Source: PALSA-1006 sp964571195 (lineage in GTDB: Bacteria; Pseudomonadota; Gammaproteobacteria; Burkholderiales; Gallionellaceae). From it: a stretch of DNA of 64,000 nucleotides. The notes below the pieces were generated by a model. The model was not told the origin of the DNA. It worked only from the letters and a program-made list of their open reading frames with translations, and did no database searches. Location: assembly GCA_964571195.1 (NCBI GenBank), contig CAZNAD010000011.1:4260-68259 (forward strand). The letters are read 5' to 3'. The position numbers and the translations under genes were made by a program. Position 1 is the stretch's first letter, and each line of letters begins with the position of its first letter. Positions 40,552 to 48,490 of this stretch are shown piece by piece.

Positions 40552-42582
40552 ATGTCGAACGGTCTGATCTTTGCATTGTGCTGCTCTATCCTCGCCATTC
40601 TGTATGGCGTCTTTTCCATCAAATGGATCATCGGCCTGCCGACCGGCAACGACAAGATGCGCAGCATCGCCGCCGCCATCCAGGAAGGTGCGACCGCCTA
40701 CCTGAACCGGCAATACACCACCATCGCCATGGTCGGCGCGATATTGTTTCTCGCCATCGGCCTCGCTCTGTCGTGGAAAACCGCCATCGGCTTCCTCATT
40801 GGCGCACTGCTATCGGGTGCCGCCGGATATATCGGCATGAACGTCTCGGTGCGCGCCAACGTGCGCACTGCACAGGCCGCCCATGACGGCCTGAATGCCG
40901 CGCTGAATGTGGCGTTCAAAGGCGGGGCCATCACCGGCATGCTGGTGGTCGGCCTTGGGCTGCTCGGCGTTGCCGGCTACTACGCCTTCCTCGCCGCGAC
41001 TGCTCCGCTCGGTGCCAGCACCACCGAGATCATCGAGCCTCTGGTCGGTTTCGGTTTCGGTGGCTCGCTCATCTCCATCTTCGCGCGTCTCGGCGGCGGT
41101 ATCTTCACCAAAGGTGCAGATGTCGGAGCCGACCTCGTCGGCAAAGTGGAAGCCGGTATCCCCGAAGACGACCCGCGCAACCCCGCCGTGATCGCCGACA
41201 ACGTCGGCGACAACGTCGGTGACTGCGCGGGCATGGCGGCCGATCTGTTCGAGACCTATGCTGTGACCATCATCGCGACCATGCTGCTGGGTGGCCTAGT
41301 GCTGGCGAACGCCGGGGCCAATGCGGTGATCTATCCGCTGGCGCTGGGTGGCTTCTCCATCATCGCCTCTATCATCGGCACTTTCTTCGTCAATGCCCGC
41401 GCGGGCGGCAAGATCATGAACGCGCTGTATCGCGGTCTGGCCGTTTCCGGCGTGCTGGCGCTGGTCGCCTTCTATCCCATCACCTCGTGGTTGATGGCGG
41501 ATAACGGCAGCTACAGCGTGAACGCGCTCTACGGTGCGGCCGTCATCGGCCTTGTCCTCACCGCCGCGATGGTAGTCATCACCGAGTATTACACCGCGAC
41601 CGAATATGCTCCGGTACGCCATATCGCGGAAGCCTCCACCACCGGCCACGGCACCAACATCATCGCCGGTCTCGGTGTCTCCATGCGCGCCACCGCCGCT
41701 CCCGTGCTGGTGGTCTGTGCCAGCATTTATGCGGCCTACGAGATGGCGGGACTGTACGGCATCGCCATCGCCGCCACCTCCATGTTGTCGATGACCGGCA
41801 TCATTGTCGCGCTCGACGCCTACGGCCCTATCACCGACAACGCGGGCGGTATCGCCGAGATGTCCGGTCTGCCGGAAGACATCCGCAATATCACCGACCC
41901 GCTTGATGCCGTGGGCAACACCACCAAAGCGGTGACCAAAGGTTATGCCATCGGTTCCGCCGGCCTGGCCGCGCTGGTGTTGTTCGCCGACTATACCCAT
42001 GCGCTGGAAGCCCATCTCGGCCATGCGACCCTGTTCGACCTGTCCGACCATACCGTCATCATCGGCCTGTTCATCGGTGGCCTCGTGCCTTATCTGTTCT
42101 CGGCGATGGGCATGGAGGCGGTGGGTCGTGCCGCTGGCAGCGTGGTGATCGAAGTACGCCGCCAGTTCAAAGAGATCCCCGGCATCATGGCGGGCACCGC
42201 CAAACCGGATTATTCCAAGGCCGTGGACATGCTCACCAAGGCCGCCATCAAGGAAATGCTCATCCCCTCGCTGCTACCTGTTGCCGTCCCCATCATCGTC
42301 GGTCTCACACTGGGGCCCAAGGCGCTGGGCGGTGTTCTGGTGGGCACCATCATCACCGGCATCTTCGTGGCCATCTCCATGACCACCGGCGGCGGTGCGT
42401 GGGACAACGCCAAGAAATACATCGAAGAGGGCAACTACGGCGGCAAGGGCTCGGAAGCGCACAAAGCCTCGGTAACCGGCGACACTGTCGGCGACCCCTA
42501 CAAAGACACCGCAGGCCCCGCCGTTAACCCGCTGATCAAGATCATCAATATCGTGGCGTTGTTGATCGTCCCCCTGCTTTAA
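40552..42582 (+). CDS. hppA: proton-translocating membrane pyrophosphatase, K+-independent type
   Basis: This 676-residue protein has about 16 membrane helices. The catalytic segment is GADVGADLVGKVEAGIPEDD, with DNVGDNVGDCAGMAADLFE; the C-terminal acidic motif is SVTGDTVGDPYKDTAGPAVN. GNTTKA has Lys where K+-dependent enzymes have Ala, so this is the K+-independent H+-pumping class. It conserves the energy of PPi hydrolysis as a proton gradient, or makes PPi from it. A strong ribosome-binding site (GGGAGAATACT) precedes the ATG. Confidence 0.96.
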   Translation: MSNGLIFALCCSILAILYGVFSIKWIIGLPTGNDKMRSIAAAIQEGATAYLNRQYTTIAMVGAILFLAIGLALSWKTAIGFLIGALLSGAAGYIGMNVSVRANVRTAQAAHDGLNAALNVAFKGGAITGMLVVGLGLLGVAGYYAFLAATAPLGASTTEIIEPLVGFGFGGSLISIFARLGGGIFTKGADVGADLVGKVEAGIPEDDPRNPAVIADNVGDNVGDCAGMAADLFETYAVTIIATMLLGGLVLANAGANAVIYPLALGGFSIIASIIGTFFVNARAGGKIMNALYRGLAVSGVLALVAFYPITSWLMADNGSYSVNALYGAAVIGLVLTAAMVVITEYYTATEYAPVRHIAEASTTGHGTNIIAGLGVSMRATAAPVLVVCASIYAAYEMAGLYGIAIAATSMLSMTGIIVALDAYGPITDNAGGIAEMSGLPEDIRNITDPLDAVGNTTKAVTKGYAIGSAGLAALVLFADYTHALEAHLGHATLFDLSDHTVIIGLFIGGLVPYLFSAMGMEAVGRAAGSVVIEVRRQFKEIPGIMAGTAKPDYSKAVDMLTKAAIKEMLIPSLLPVAVPIIVGLTLGPKALGGVLVGTIITGIFVAISMTTGGGAWDNAKKYIEEGNYGGKGSEAHKASVTGDTVGDPYKDTAGPAVNPLIKIINIVALLIVPLL

Positions 42583-42604
42583 TCCGGGCACCTGCATTCA
42601 CCGG

Positions 42605-42630
42605 GGGGCTATTCCTAGCCCCTCTTTTTT
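42605..42630 (+). terminator. intrinsic terminator after hppA
   Basis: GGGGCTA-TTCC-TAGCCCC followed by TCTTTTTT, starting ~22 nt after the hppA stop. Confidence 0.92.
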
Positions 42631-42684
42631 GTCTCCGAATGCTACAATTCGCGCCTTTCCATCCTTACGCAAAGGCAGCGCATC

Positions 42685-43233
42685 ATGAGTTTGAACAAAG
42701 TCCCTTCCGGCAAAGACCTTCCCAATGATTTCAATGTGGTGATCGAGATCCCGATGCACGGTGAACCGATCAAATATGAAGTCGACAAAGAGTCCGGCGC
42801 GATCTTCGTGGACCGCTTCATGAGCACTGCGATGCACTATCCCTGCAACTACGGTTACATCCCGCACACCCTGTCCGACGACGGCGATCCGGTCGATGTG
42901 CTGGTGATCACGCCTATCCCTTTGCAGATCGGTGTGGTCGTACGCTGCCGTCCGCTGGCTGTGCTGAAGATGGAAGACGAATCCGGCTTCGACGCCAAGG
43001 TGCTGGCCGTACCCGTGGACAAACTGTCTACCATGTATCGCGGCATGAAGTCCCATTCTGAATTGCCGGAAATCCTGCTGAAACAGATCGAACACTTCTT
43101 CGCACACTACAAAGATCTGGAACCGAACAAGTGGGTCAAGATCGGCGGCTGGGCCGACATTGATGTGGCTCGCAAGGAAATCATGGACGGCGTAGCTAAC
43201 TACCAAAAAGCTGACGTTAAACCGGAGTTCTGA
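42685..43233 (+). CDS. ppa: inorganic pyrophosphatase (family I)
   Basis: This 182-residue soluble family I pyrophosphatase has IEIPMHGEPIKYEVDKESG, YPCNYGYIPHTLSDDGDPVDVLV and a DEDSGFDAK-like metal loop (MEDESGFDAKV). It hydrolyses PPi to two phosphates in the cytosol. It competes with the adjacent Pfp and HppA for PPi. folD follows 5 nt later. Confidence 0.97.
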   Translation: MSLNKVPSGKDLPNDFNVVIEIPMHGEPIKYEVDKESGAIFVDRFMSTAMHYPCNYGYIPHTLSDDGDPVDVLVITPIPLQIGVVVRCRPLAVLKMEDESGFDAKVLAVPVDKLSTMYRGMKSHSELPEILLKQIEHFFAHYKDLEPNKWVKIGGWADIDVARKEIMDGVANYQKADVKPEF

Positions 43234-43238
43234 TCGCC

Positions 43239-44093
43239 ATGAGTGCAAAAATCATCGACGGCAAGAGCATCGCACAGGAGGTGCGCGCAGAATGGAAGCT
43301 GCGCGCGGACGCCTTGAAAGCGCGTGGCGTCACCCCCGGTCTCGCGGTCATCATCGTCGGTGAAGACCCCGCTTCCAAGGTGTACGTCGCCAACAAGGTA
43401 AAAGCTTGCGCGGAACTCGGTTTGCATTCCGAACACATCGCCCTGCCCGCCGACACCAGCGAAGCCACCTTACTGGCCAAGATCGCCGAATTGAATGCGG
43501 ACCCGAAGATACACGGCCTGCTGGTGCAGTTACCGGTGCCCAAACATATCGACAGCGACAAAGTGTTGAACGCCATCAGCCCAGAAAAGGACGTGGACGG
43601 TTTCCATCCGATCAACGTCGGCGCGCTCGCTACCGGCAACATGCGCTTTGCACCTTGCACGCCGTACGGCTCGCTGGTGCTGCTGCAAAAAAGCGGTGTC
43701 AGCATCGAAGGTAAACACGCGGTGGTCATCGGGCGCAGCAATATCGTCGGCAAACCGATGGCCCTGCTGCTGTTGCAGAACAACGCCACTGTCACCATCT
43801 GCACCTCCAAGACTACCGACCTCGCCAAACACACGCGCGATGCCGATATTCTGGTGGTCGCCACTGGCAAGCCCAAGATGATTACCGGTGACATGATTAA
43901 GCCGGGCGCAGCGGTGATTGATGTGGGCATCAACCGCATGGAGAACGGCAAGCTGTGCGGCGATGTGGATTTCGATTCGGCCAAGGAAGTGGCTGACTGG
44001 ATCACCCCCGTGCCGGGCGGGGTCGGCCCGATGACCATCACCATGCTGGTCGCCAACACGGTGCAAGCGGCGGAACGGGCGGCTGGCAAATAA
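43239..44093 (+). CDS. folD: bifunctional methylenetetrahydrofolate dehydrogenase/cyclohydrolase
   Basis: This 284-residue protein has GEDPASKVYVANKVKAC (with catalytic Lys), PLP-type QLPVPKHID, DVDGFHPINVG, GRSNIVGKPMALLLL and TPVPGGVGPMTITML, the complete FolD motif set. It interconverts methylene-, methenyl- and formyl-tetrahydrofolate using NADP. It converges with ftsB. Confidence 0.97.
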   Translation: MSAKIIDGKSIAQEVRAEWKLRADALKARGVTPGLAVIIVGEDPASKVYVANKVKACAELGLHSEHIALPADTSEATLLAKIAELNADPKIHGLLVQLPVPKHIDSDKVLNAISPEKDVDGFHPINVGALATGNMRFAPCTPYGSLVLLQKSGVSIEGKHAVVIGRSNIVGKPMALLLLQNNATVTICTSKTTDLAKHTRDADILVVATGKPKMITGDMIKPGAAVIDVGINRMENGKLCGDVDFDSAKEVADWITPVPGGVGPMTITMLVANTVQAAERAAGK

Positions 44094-44103
44094 GTCGGCG
44101 GAG

Positions 44104-44132
44104 CGCCTTCCTGCAACAAGCCAAGGAAGGCG
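44104..44132. terminator. hairpin between converging folD and ftsB
   Basis: CGCCTTCC (44104-44111) pairs with GGAAGGCG (44125-44132) around a 13-nt loop; short T-rich flank (TTGTT) on the plus strand. A modest, possibly bidirectional terminator. Confidence 0.5.
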
Positions 44133-44136
44133 TTGT

Positions 44137-44466
44137 TCAGCGAACGGGCTGTGAGCTTCCGCTATTGACAGAAGAACTGGGGACGGGAAGATCGCCCACG
44201 ATCTGGAAGAACACTTCGTCACGCTTGACCATCCCCAATTCGCTGCGGGCGCGTTCTTCGATCGCGTCGGTTCCCTGCTTGAGGTCGCGCACCTCGCCGT
44301 CCAGCCCTGCGTTGCGCAGCTGCGTCTGCTGGTTGATCTTCTTCTGTTCTTCGACCTGCCGGTCCACGTCCCACACCTTCAACCAGCTGCCTTTACCCAG
44401 CCACAGCGGGTACTGCAACAGCAGGATGATGATCGCCAGGACCAGGGTGATGGGACGCAGCTTCAA
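44137..44466 (-). CDS. ftsB: cell division protein FtsB
   Basis: This 109-residue protein has a membrane helix at 6-23 (ITLVLAIIILLLQYPLWLG) then a coiled coil (DVDRQVEEQKKINQQTQLRNAGLDGEVRDL). The motif ERARSELGMVKRDEVFFQIV is typical of FtsB. It works with FtsL and FtsQ at the septum. It lies 7 nt after eno, the usual betaproteobacterial position. Confidence 0.94.
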   Translation of the reverse strand: MKLRPITLVLAIIILLLQYPLWLGKGSWLKVWDVDRQVEEQKKINQQTQLRNAGLDGEVRDLKQGTDAIEERARSELGMVKRDEVFFQIVGDLPVPSSSVNSGSSQPVR

Positions 44467-44473
44467 GCCGGTT

Positions 44474-45757
44474 TTAGCCTAGCTGATAGTAGGCACCGCG
44501 ACCGGGGTAGGATGCGCTGTCGCCCAGATCTTCCTCGATACGCAACAGTTGGTTGTATTTCGCCATACGGTCGGAACGGGAAAGGGAGCCAGTCTTGATC
44601 TGCAAGGCATTGGTGGCAACCGCCAGATCGGCGATGGTGGAATCCTCGGTCTCGCCGGAACGGTGCGAGATCACGGCGGTGTAACCCGCGCGTTTCGCCA
44701 TCTCGATGGCCGCAAAGGTCTCGGTCAGCGTACCGATCTGGTTCACCTTGATAAGGATGGAATTGGCGATACCGCGTTTGATACCCTCGCTCAGGATCTT
44801 GGTGTTAGTGACGAACACATCGTCCCCCACCAGCTGGATGTTCTTGCCGAGGCGGTCGGTCAGTGCTTTCCAGCCGTCCCAGTCGTGTTCGCTCATACCG
44901 TCTTCGATAGTGATGATCGGGTATTTATCCACCCAGGTCGCATAGAGGTCGATGACTTGCTGGCTGTTGAGCACCAGACCGTCGGCTTTGAGGTGATATT
45001 TGCCATCCTTGTAGAATTCGGAAGCGGCACAATCCAGACCGATAGCGACATCCACACCCGGCACATAACCGGCCGCTTCGATGGCTTCCACGATCACTTT
45101 CAGCGCGCCCTCATTGGAACCCAGCGCCGGTGCAAAACCGCCCTCGTCCCCCACGGTCGTGGCCAAGCCACGGTTGTGCAGGATCTTCTTCAAGTTATGG
45201 AACACTTCTGCGCCGCAACGCAACGCCTCGCGGAAGTTGCTCGCCCCTACCGGAATGACCATGAATTCCTGGATGTCCGCACCGCCTTCGGCATGTGCGC
45301 CACCGTTGATGATGTTCATCATCGGCACCGGCATTTCCATGCGTGCTGCGCCGCCGAAATAGCGGTACAACGGCAGGCCGGATTCTTCGGCTGCGGCTTT
45401 GGCGACCGCGATGGAAACAGCCAGAATGGCGTTTGCACCCAAGCGCGATTTGTTCTCGGTACCGTCCAAGTCGATCATGGTCTGGTCGATGAATGCCTGT
45501 TCAGCGGCATCCAGACCGACGATGGCTTCAGCGATTTCAGTGTTCACAAATTCCACCGCTTTCAGTACGCCTTTGCCGAGGTAACGGCTCTTGTCGCCGT
45601 CACGCAATTCGACCGCTTCCTTGGTCCCGGTTGATGCGCCGGAAGGCACGGCCGCACGGCCCATCACGCCCGATTCCAACAACACGTCCGCTTCCACTGT
45701 GGGGTTGCCACGGGAATCCAAAATCTCACGCGCTACGACATCAACGATTGCACTCAT
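44474..45757 (-). CDS. eno: enolase
   Basis: This 427-residue protein starts at ATG 45757 (MSAIVDVVAREILDSRGNPT) after GAGGAAAA. GASTGTKEAVELRDGD, NIINGGAHAEGGADIQEFM, EDGMSEHDWDGW, VGDDVFVTN and SHRSGETEDSTIADLAV are all present. It interconverts 2-phosphoglycerate and PEP. It is downstream of pyrG-kdsA, separated from kdsA by 24 nt. Confidence 0.98.
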   Translation of the reverse strand: MSAIVDVVAREILDSRGNPTVEADVLLESGVMGRAAVPSGASTGTKEAVELRDGDKSRYLGKGVLKAVEFVNTEIAEAIVGLDAAEQAFIDQTMIDLDGTENKSRLGANAILAVSIAVAKAAAEESGLPLYRYFGGAARMEMPVPMMNIINGGAHAEGGADIQEFMVIPVGASNFREALRCGAEVFHNLKKILHNRGLATTVGDEGGFAPALGSNEGALKVIVEAIEAAGYVPGVDVAIGLDCAASEFYKDGKYHLKADGLVLNSQQVIDLYATWVDKYPIITIEDGMSEHDWDGWKALTDRLGKNIQLVGDDVFVTNTKILSEGIKRGIANSILIKVNQIGTLTETFAAIEMAKRAGYTAVISHRSGETEDSTIADLAVATNALQIKTGSLSRSDRMAKYNQLLRIEEDLGDSASYPGRGAYYQLG

Positions 45758-45781
45758 CTCTATTTTCCTCAATATTTAATG

Positions 45782-46633
45782 TTACACATTACGCAAATCG
45801 ATCTTTTCTTCAATCAAACCCTGTTGTTTCACTGCCGCATCGAGAACCTGCATCGTCCGCAACAGCGTCTTCAAATGTCCCAGCGGGAAGGCGTTCGGGC
45901 CGTCCGACATGGCCTTGGCGGGGTTCGGATGGGTCTCCATGAACACCCCCGCGATACCGGCAGCAATGGCGGCACGCGCCAGCACCGGCACAAATTCGCG
46001 CTGCCCGCCGGAGCTGGTACCCTGCCCGCCCGGCAGCTGCACCGAATGCGTCGCATCGAACACCACCGGGCATCCGGTGTTGCGCATCACCGCCAGCGAG
46101 CGCATGTCGGACACCAGATTGTTGTAGCCGAACGACGCGCCGCGCTCGCACACCATGATGTTGTCGCCGCCGCTCACTTCGCGCGCCTTGTCCACCACGT
46201 TCTTCATATCCCAAGGCGACAGGAACTGCCCCTTCTTGATATTCACCGGCTTGCCAGACTTCGCCGCCGCATGGATAAAATCGGTCTGGCGACACAGGAA
46301 CGCCGGAGTCTGCAACACATCGACGACGGCCGCGACCGGCGCGATCTCGTCTTCGTCATGCACATCGGTCAGCACCGGCACGCCGATTTGCGCCTTCACC
46401 TTCTCCAGTATCTTTAAACCTGCCTCCATACCGAAACCGCGAAAGGTCTTGCCGGAACTGCGGTTGGCTTTGTCATAAGAGGACTTGTAGATGAAGTTTA
46501 TCTGCAATTCATTGCAGATCTCTTTCAACTGTCCGGCGGTATCCAGAGCCATCTGCTCGGACTCGATCACACAAGGTCCGGCGATCAGAAAGAACGGCTG
46601 ATCCAGACCAACATCGAAGTTACATAGCCTCAT
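45782..46633 (-). CDS. kdsA: 3-deoxy-8-phosphooctulonate synthase
   Basis: This 283-residue protein has FFLIAGPCVIESEQ, YKSSYDKANRSSGKTFRG, LTDVHDEDEIAPV and FDATHSVQLPGG, the complete KdsA signature. It condenses PEP with arabinose-5-phosphate to Kdo-8-phosphate. Its start overlaps the pyrG stop by 4 nt. Together with kdsB (35.2 kb) it supplies Kdo for lipopolysaccharide. Confidence 0.97.
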   Translation of the reverse strand: MRLCNFDVGLDQPFFLIAGPCVIESEQMALDTAGQLKEICNELQINFIYKSSYDKANRSSGKTFRGFGMEAGLKILEKVKAQIGVPVLTDVHDEDEIAPVAAVVDVLQTPAFLCRQTDFIHAAAKSGKPVNIKKGQFLSPWDMKNVVDKAREVSGGDNIMVCERGASFGYNNLVSDMRSLAVMRNTGCPVVFDATHSVQLPGGQGTSSGGQREFVPVLARAAIAAGIAGVFMETHPNPAKAMSDGPNAFPLGHLKTLLRTMQVLDAAVKQQGLIEEKIDLRNV

Positions 46634-48279
46634 GCCGCCGCCTTCTTGTGTGCGACAGCCGCCTCGACATAAGCGGTGAATAGCGGATGCCCCTCACGCG
46701 GGGTGGAAGTGAACTCGGGGTGGAACTGCACACCGACGAACCAAGGATGCATGGACTGCGGCAATTCCATCATCTCCGGCAAATCTTCCGACGGCGTACG
46801 CGCCGAGATGACCAAGCCGGACTTCTCCAGCGCGGGCACGTAATGGTTATTCACTTCGTAACGATGGCGATGGCGCTCGTTCACTTCGTCGCCGTAGATC
46901 GTTTGTGCCTTGGTACCGGGCTTGACCGGACAGCGTTGCGAACCGAGGCGCATGGTGCCCCCCATGTCCGAATCGGCGCTGCGTTTGGCGACCTTGCCAT
47001 CCCGATCCAGCCACTCGGTGATGAGCGCAACCACCGGATGCTCGGTTTCCAGATTGAACTCGGTACTGTTCGCGTCGGCCATATTCGCCACATGGCGCGC
47101 ATATTCGATGACCGCGAGTTGCATGCCGAGACAGATGCCGAGATAAGGGATCTTGTTCTCGCGCGCGTAACGGATCGCGGCGATCTTGCCTTCCGTGCCG
47201 CGCACCCCGAATCCGCCGGGCACCAGGATCGCATCCAGCTGACTCAGGCAACCGGTACCCTCGGTCTCGATCACTTCAGAGTCCAGATATTCGATGTTCA
47301 CCCGTGTCGAAGTATGGATACCGGCGTGACGCAGCGCCTCGATCAATGATTTGTACGACTCGGTCAGATCGACATATTTGCCGACCATGCCGATGGTGAT
47401 CTGGTGCGTCGGGTTCTCCTGTGCGACGATGAGCTTCTTCCACACCGACAGGTCGGCAGGCGGCGCGTTCAGCGCCAGTTCTTCGCAGATGATGCGATCC
47501 AGCCCCTGCTCGTGCAGCACTTGCGGCACCTTGTAGATACTGTCCACATCCCACATCGAGATCACGCCCTCTTCGCGCACATTGGCGAACAGCGAGATCT
47601 TGGCACGCTCGTCATCCGGGATAGGGCGGTCTGCGCGGCACACCAGCGCGGTCGGGAAAATACCGATCTCGCGCAACTTCTGCACACTGTGCTGGGTCGG
47701 CTTGGTCTTCAATTCACCGGCGGTGGCGATATAAGGCACCAGGGTGAGATGCACGTAAGCGACCTGGTTACGCCCCATGCGCAACCCCATCTGCCGGGCC
47801 GCCTCCAGGAACGGCAAAGACTCGATATCACCCACCGTGCCGCCGATCTCGACGATGGCAACATCGGCCTTACCATCCAGCGAGGCGGCAGCTCCGCGCT
47901 CGACAAAAGCCTGTATCTCGTTGGTGATATGCGGGATGACCTGCACCGTCTTGCCCAGATATTCGCCGCGACGCTCCTTGCGGATCACGCTCTCGTAGAT
48001 CTGTCCGGTGGTGAAATTGTTAGCCTTGCGCATCTTGGCCGAGATGAAACGCTCGTAGTGGCCGAGATCCAGATCGGTCTCGGCACCGTCTTCGGTGACG
48101 AACACTTCGCCGTGCTGGAAGGGGCTCATCGTGCCGGGATCGACGTTGATGTACGGATCCAGCTTGAGCATCGTGACCTTGAGACCGCGTGATTCGAGGA
48201 TCGCTGCGAGAGAGGCGGCGGCGATACCTTTGCCCAGTGAGGACACCACGCCACCCGTAATAAATATGTATTTGGTCAT
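46630..48279 (-). CDS. pyrG: CTP synthase
   Basis: This 549-residue protein starts at ATG 48279 (MTKYIFITGGVVSSLGKGI), the standard N-terminus. The synthase domain (~1-270) has the P-loop and DPGTMSPFQHGEVFVTEDG. The glutaminase domain (~290-549) has LGICLGMQLAVIEY with the nucleophile Cys, and FVGVQFHPEFTSTP with the His-Glu pair. It makes CTP from UTP using glutamine. First gene of pyrG-kdsA-eno-ftsB. Confidence 0.98.
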   Translation of the reverse strand: MTKYIFITGGVVSSLGKGIAAASLAAILESRGLKVTMLKLDPYINVDPGTMSPFQHGEVFVTEDGAETDLDLGHYERFISAKMRKANNFTTGQIYESVIRKERRGEYLGKTVQVIPHITNEIQAFVERGAAASLDGKADVAIVEIGGTVGDIESLPFLEAARQMGLRMGRNQVAYVHLTLVPYIATAGELKTKPTQHSVQKLREIGIFPTALVCRADRPIPDDERAKISLFANVREEGVISMWDVDSIYKVPQVLHEQGLDRIICEELALNAPPADLSVWKKLIVAQENPTHQITIGMVGKYVDLTESYKSLIEALRHAGIHTSTRVNIEYLDSEVIETEGTGCLSQLDAILVPGGFGVRGTEGKIAAIRYARENKIPYLGICLGMQLAVIEYARHVANMADANSTEFNLETEHPVVALITEWLDRDGKVAKRSADSDMGGTMRLGSQRCPVKPGTKAQTIYGDEVNERHRHRYEVNNHYVPALEKSGLVISARTPSEDLPEMMELPQSMHPWFVGVQFHPEFTSTPREGHPLFTAYVEAAVAHKKAAA

Positions 48280-48349
48280 GGGACGCCATGATACCGCAAA
48301 AACCACCGCCCTCAAAACGCCCATCAGCTGCGCCCGGCGAACGCCGGAC

Positions 48350-48395
48350 AAAAAAAGCCCCTTCCCCAAAAAGGGGAGAGTGGAATGGGAAGGGG
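48350..48395 (-). terminator. intrinsic terminator after ppsA, within a C-rich palindrome
   Basis: On the minus strand CCCCTTCCC (48395-48387) pairs with GGGAAGGGG (48366-48358) and is followed by C and seven T (48356-48350). A nested CCCC-TTTTT-GGGG hairpin is also possible. It lies ~95 nt after ppsA and would end the whole rnf-PFOR-ppsA transcript. The gap 48280-48490 contains nothing else recognisable. Confidence 0.8.
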
Positions 48396-48490
48396 TGAGG
48401 GAAACAAAGACCGGATAAGCTAACTATCCGGGTTTTAAGCGGATGGCGACCAGAACGGATGTTCAATCGCCACAGTGCCTTGAATTGCAG

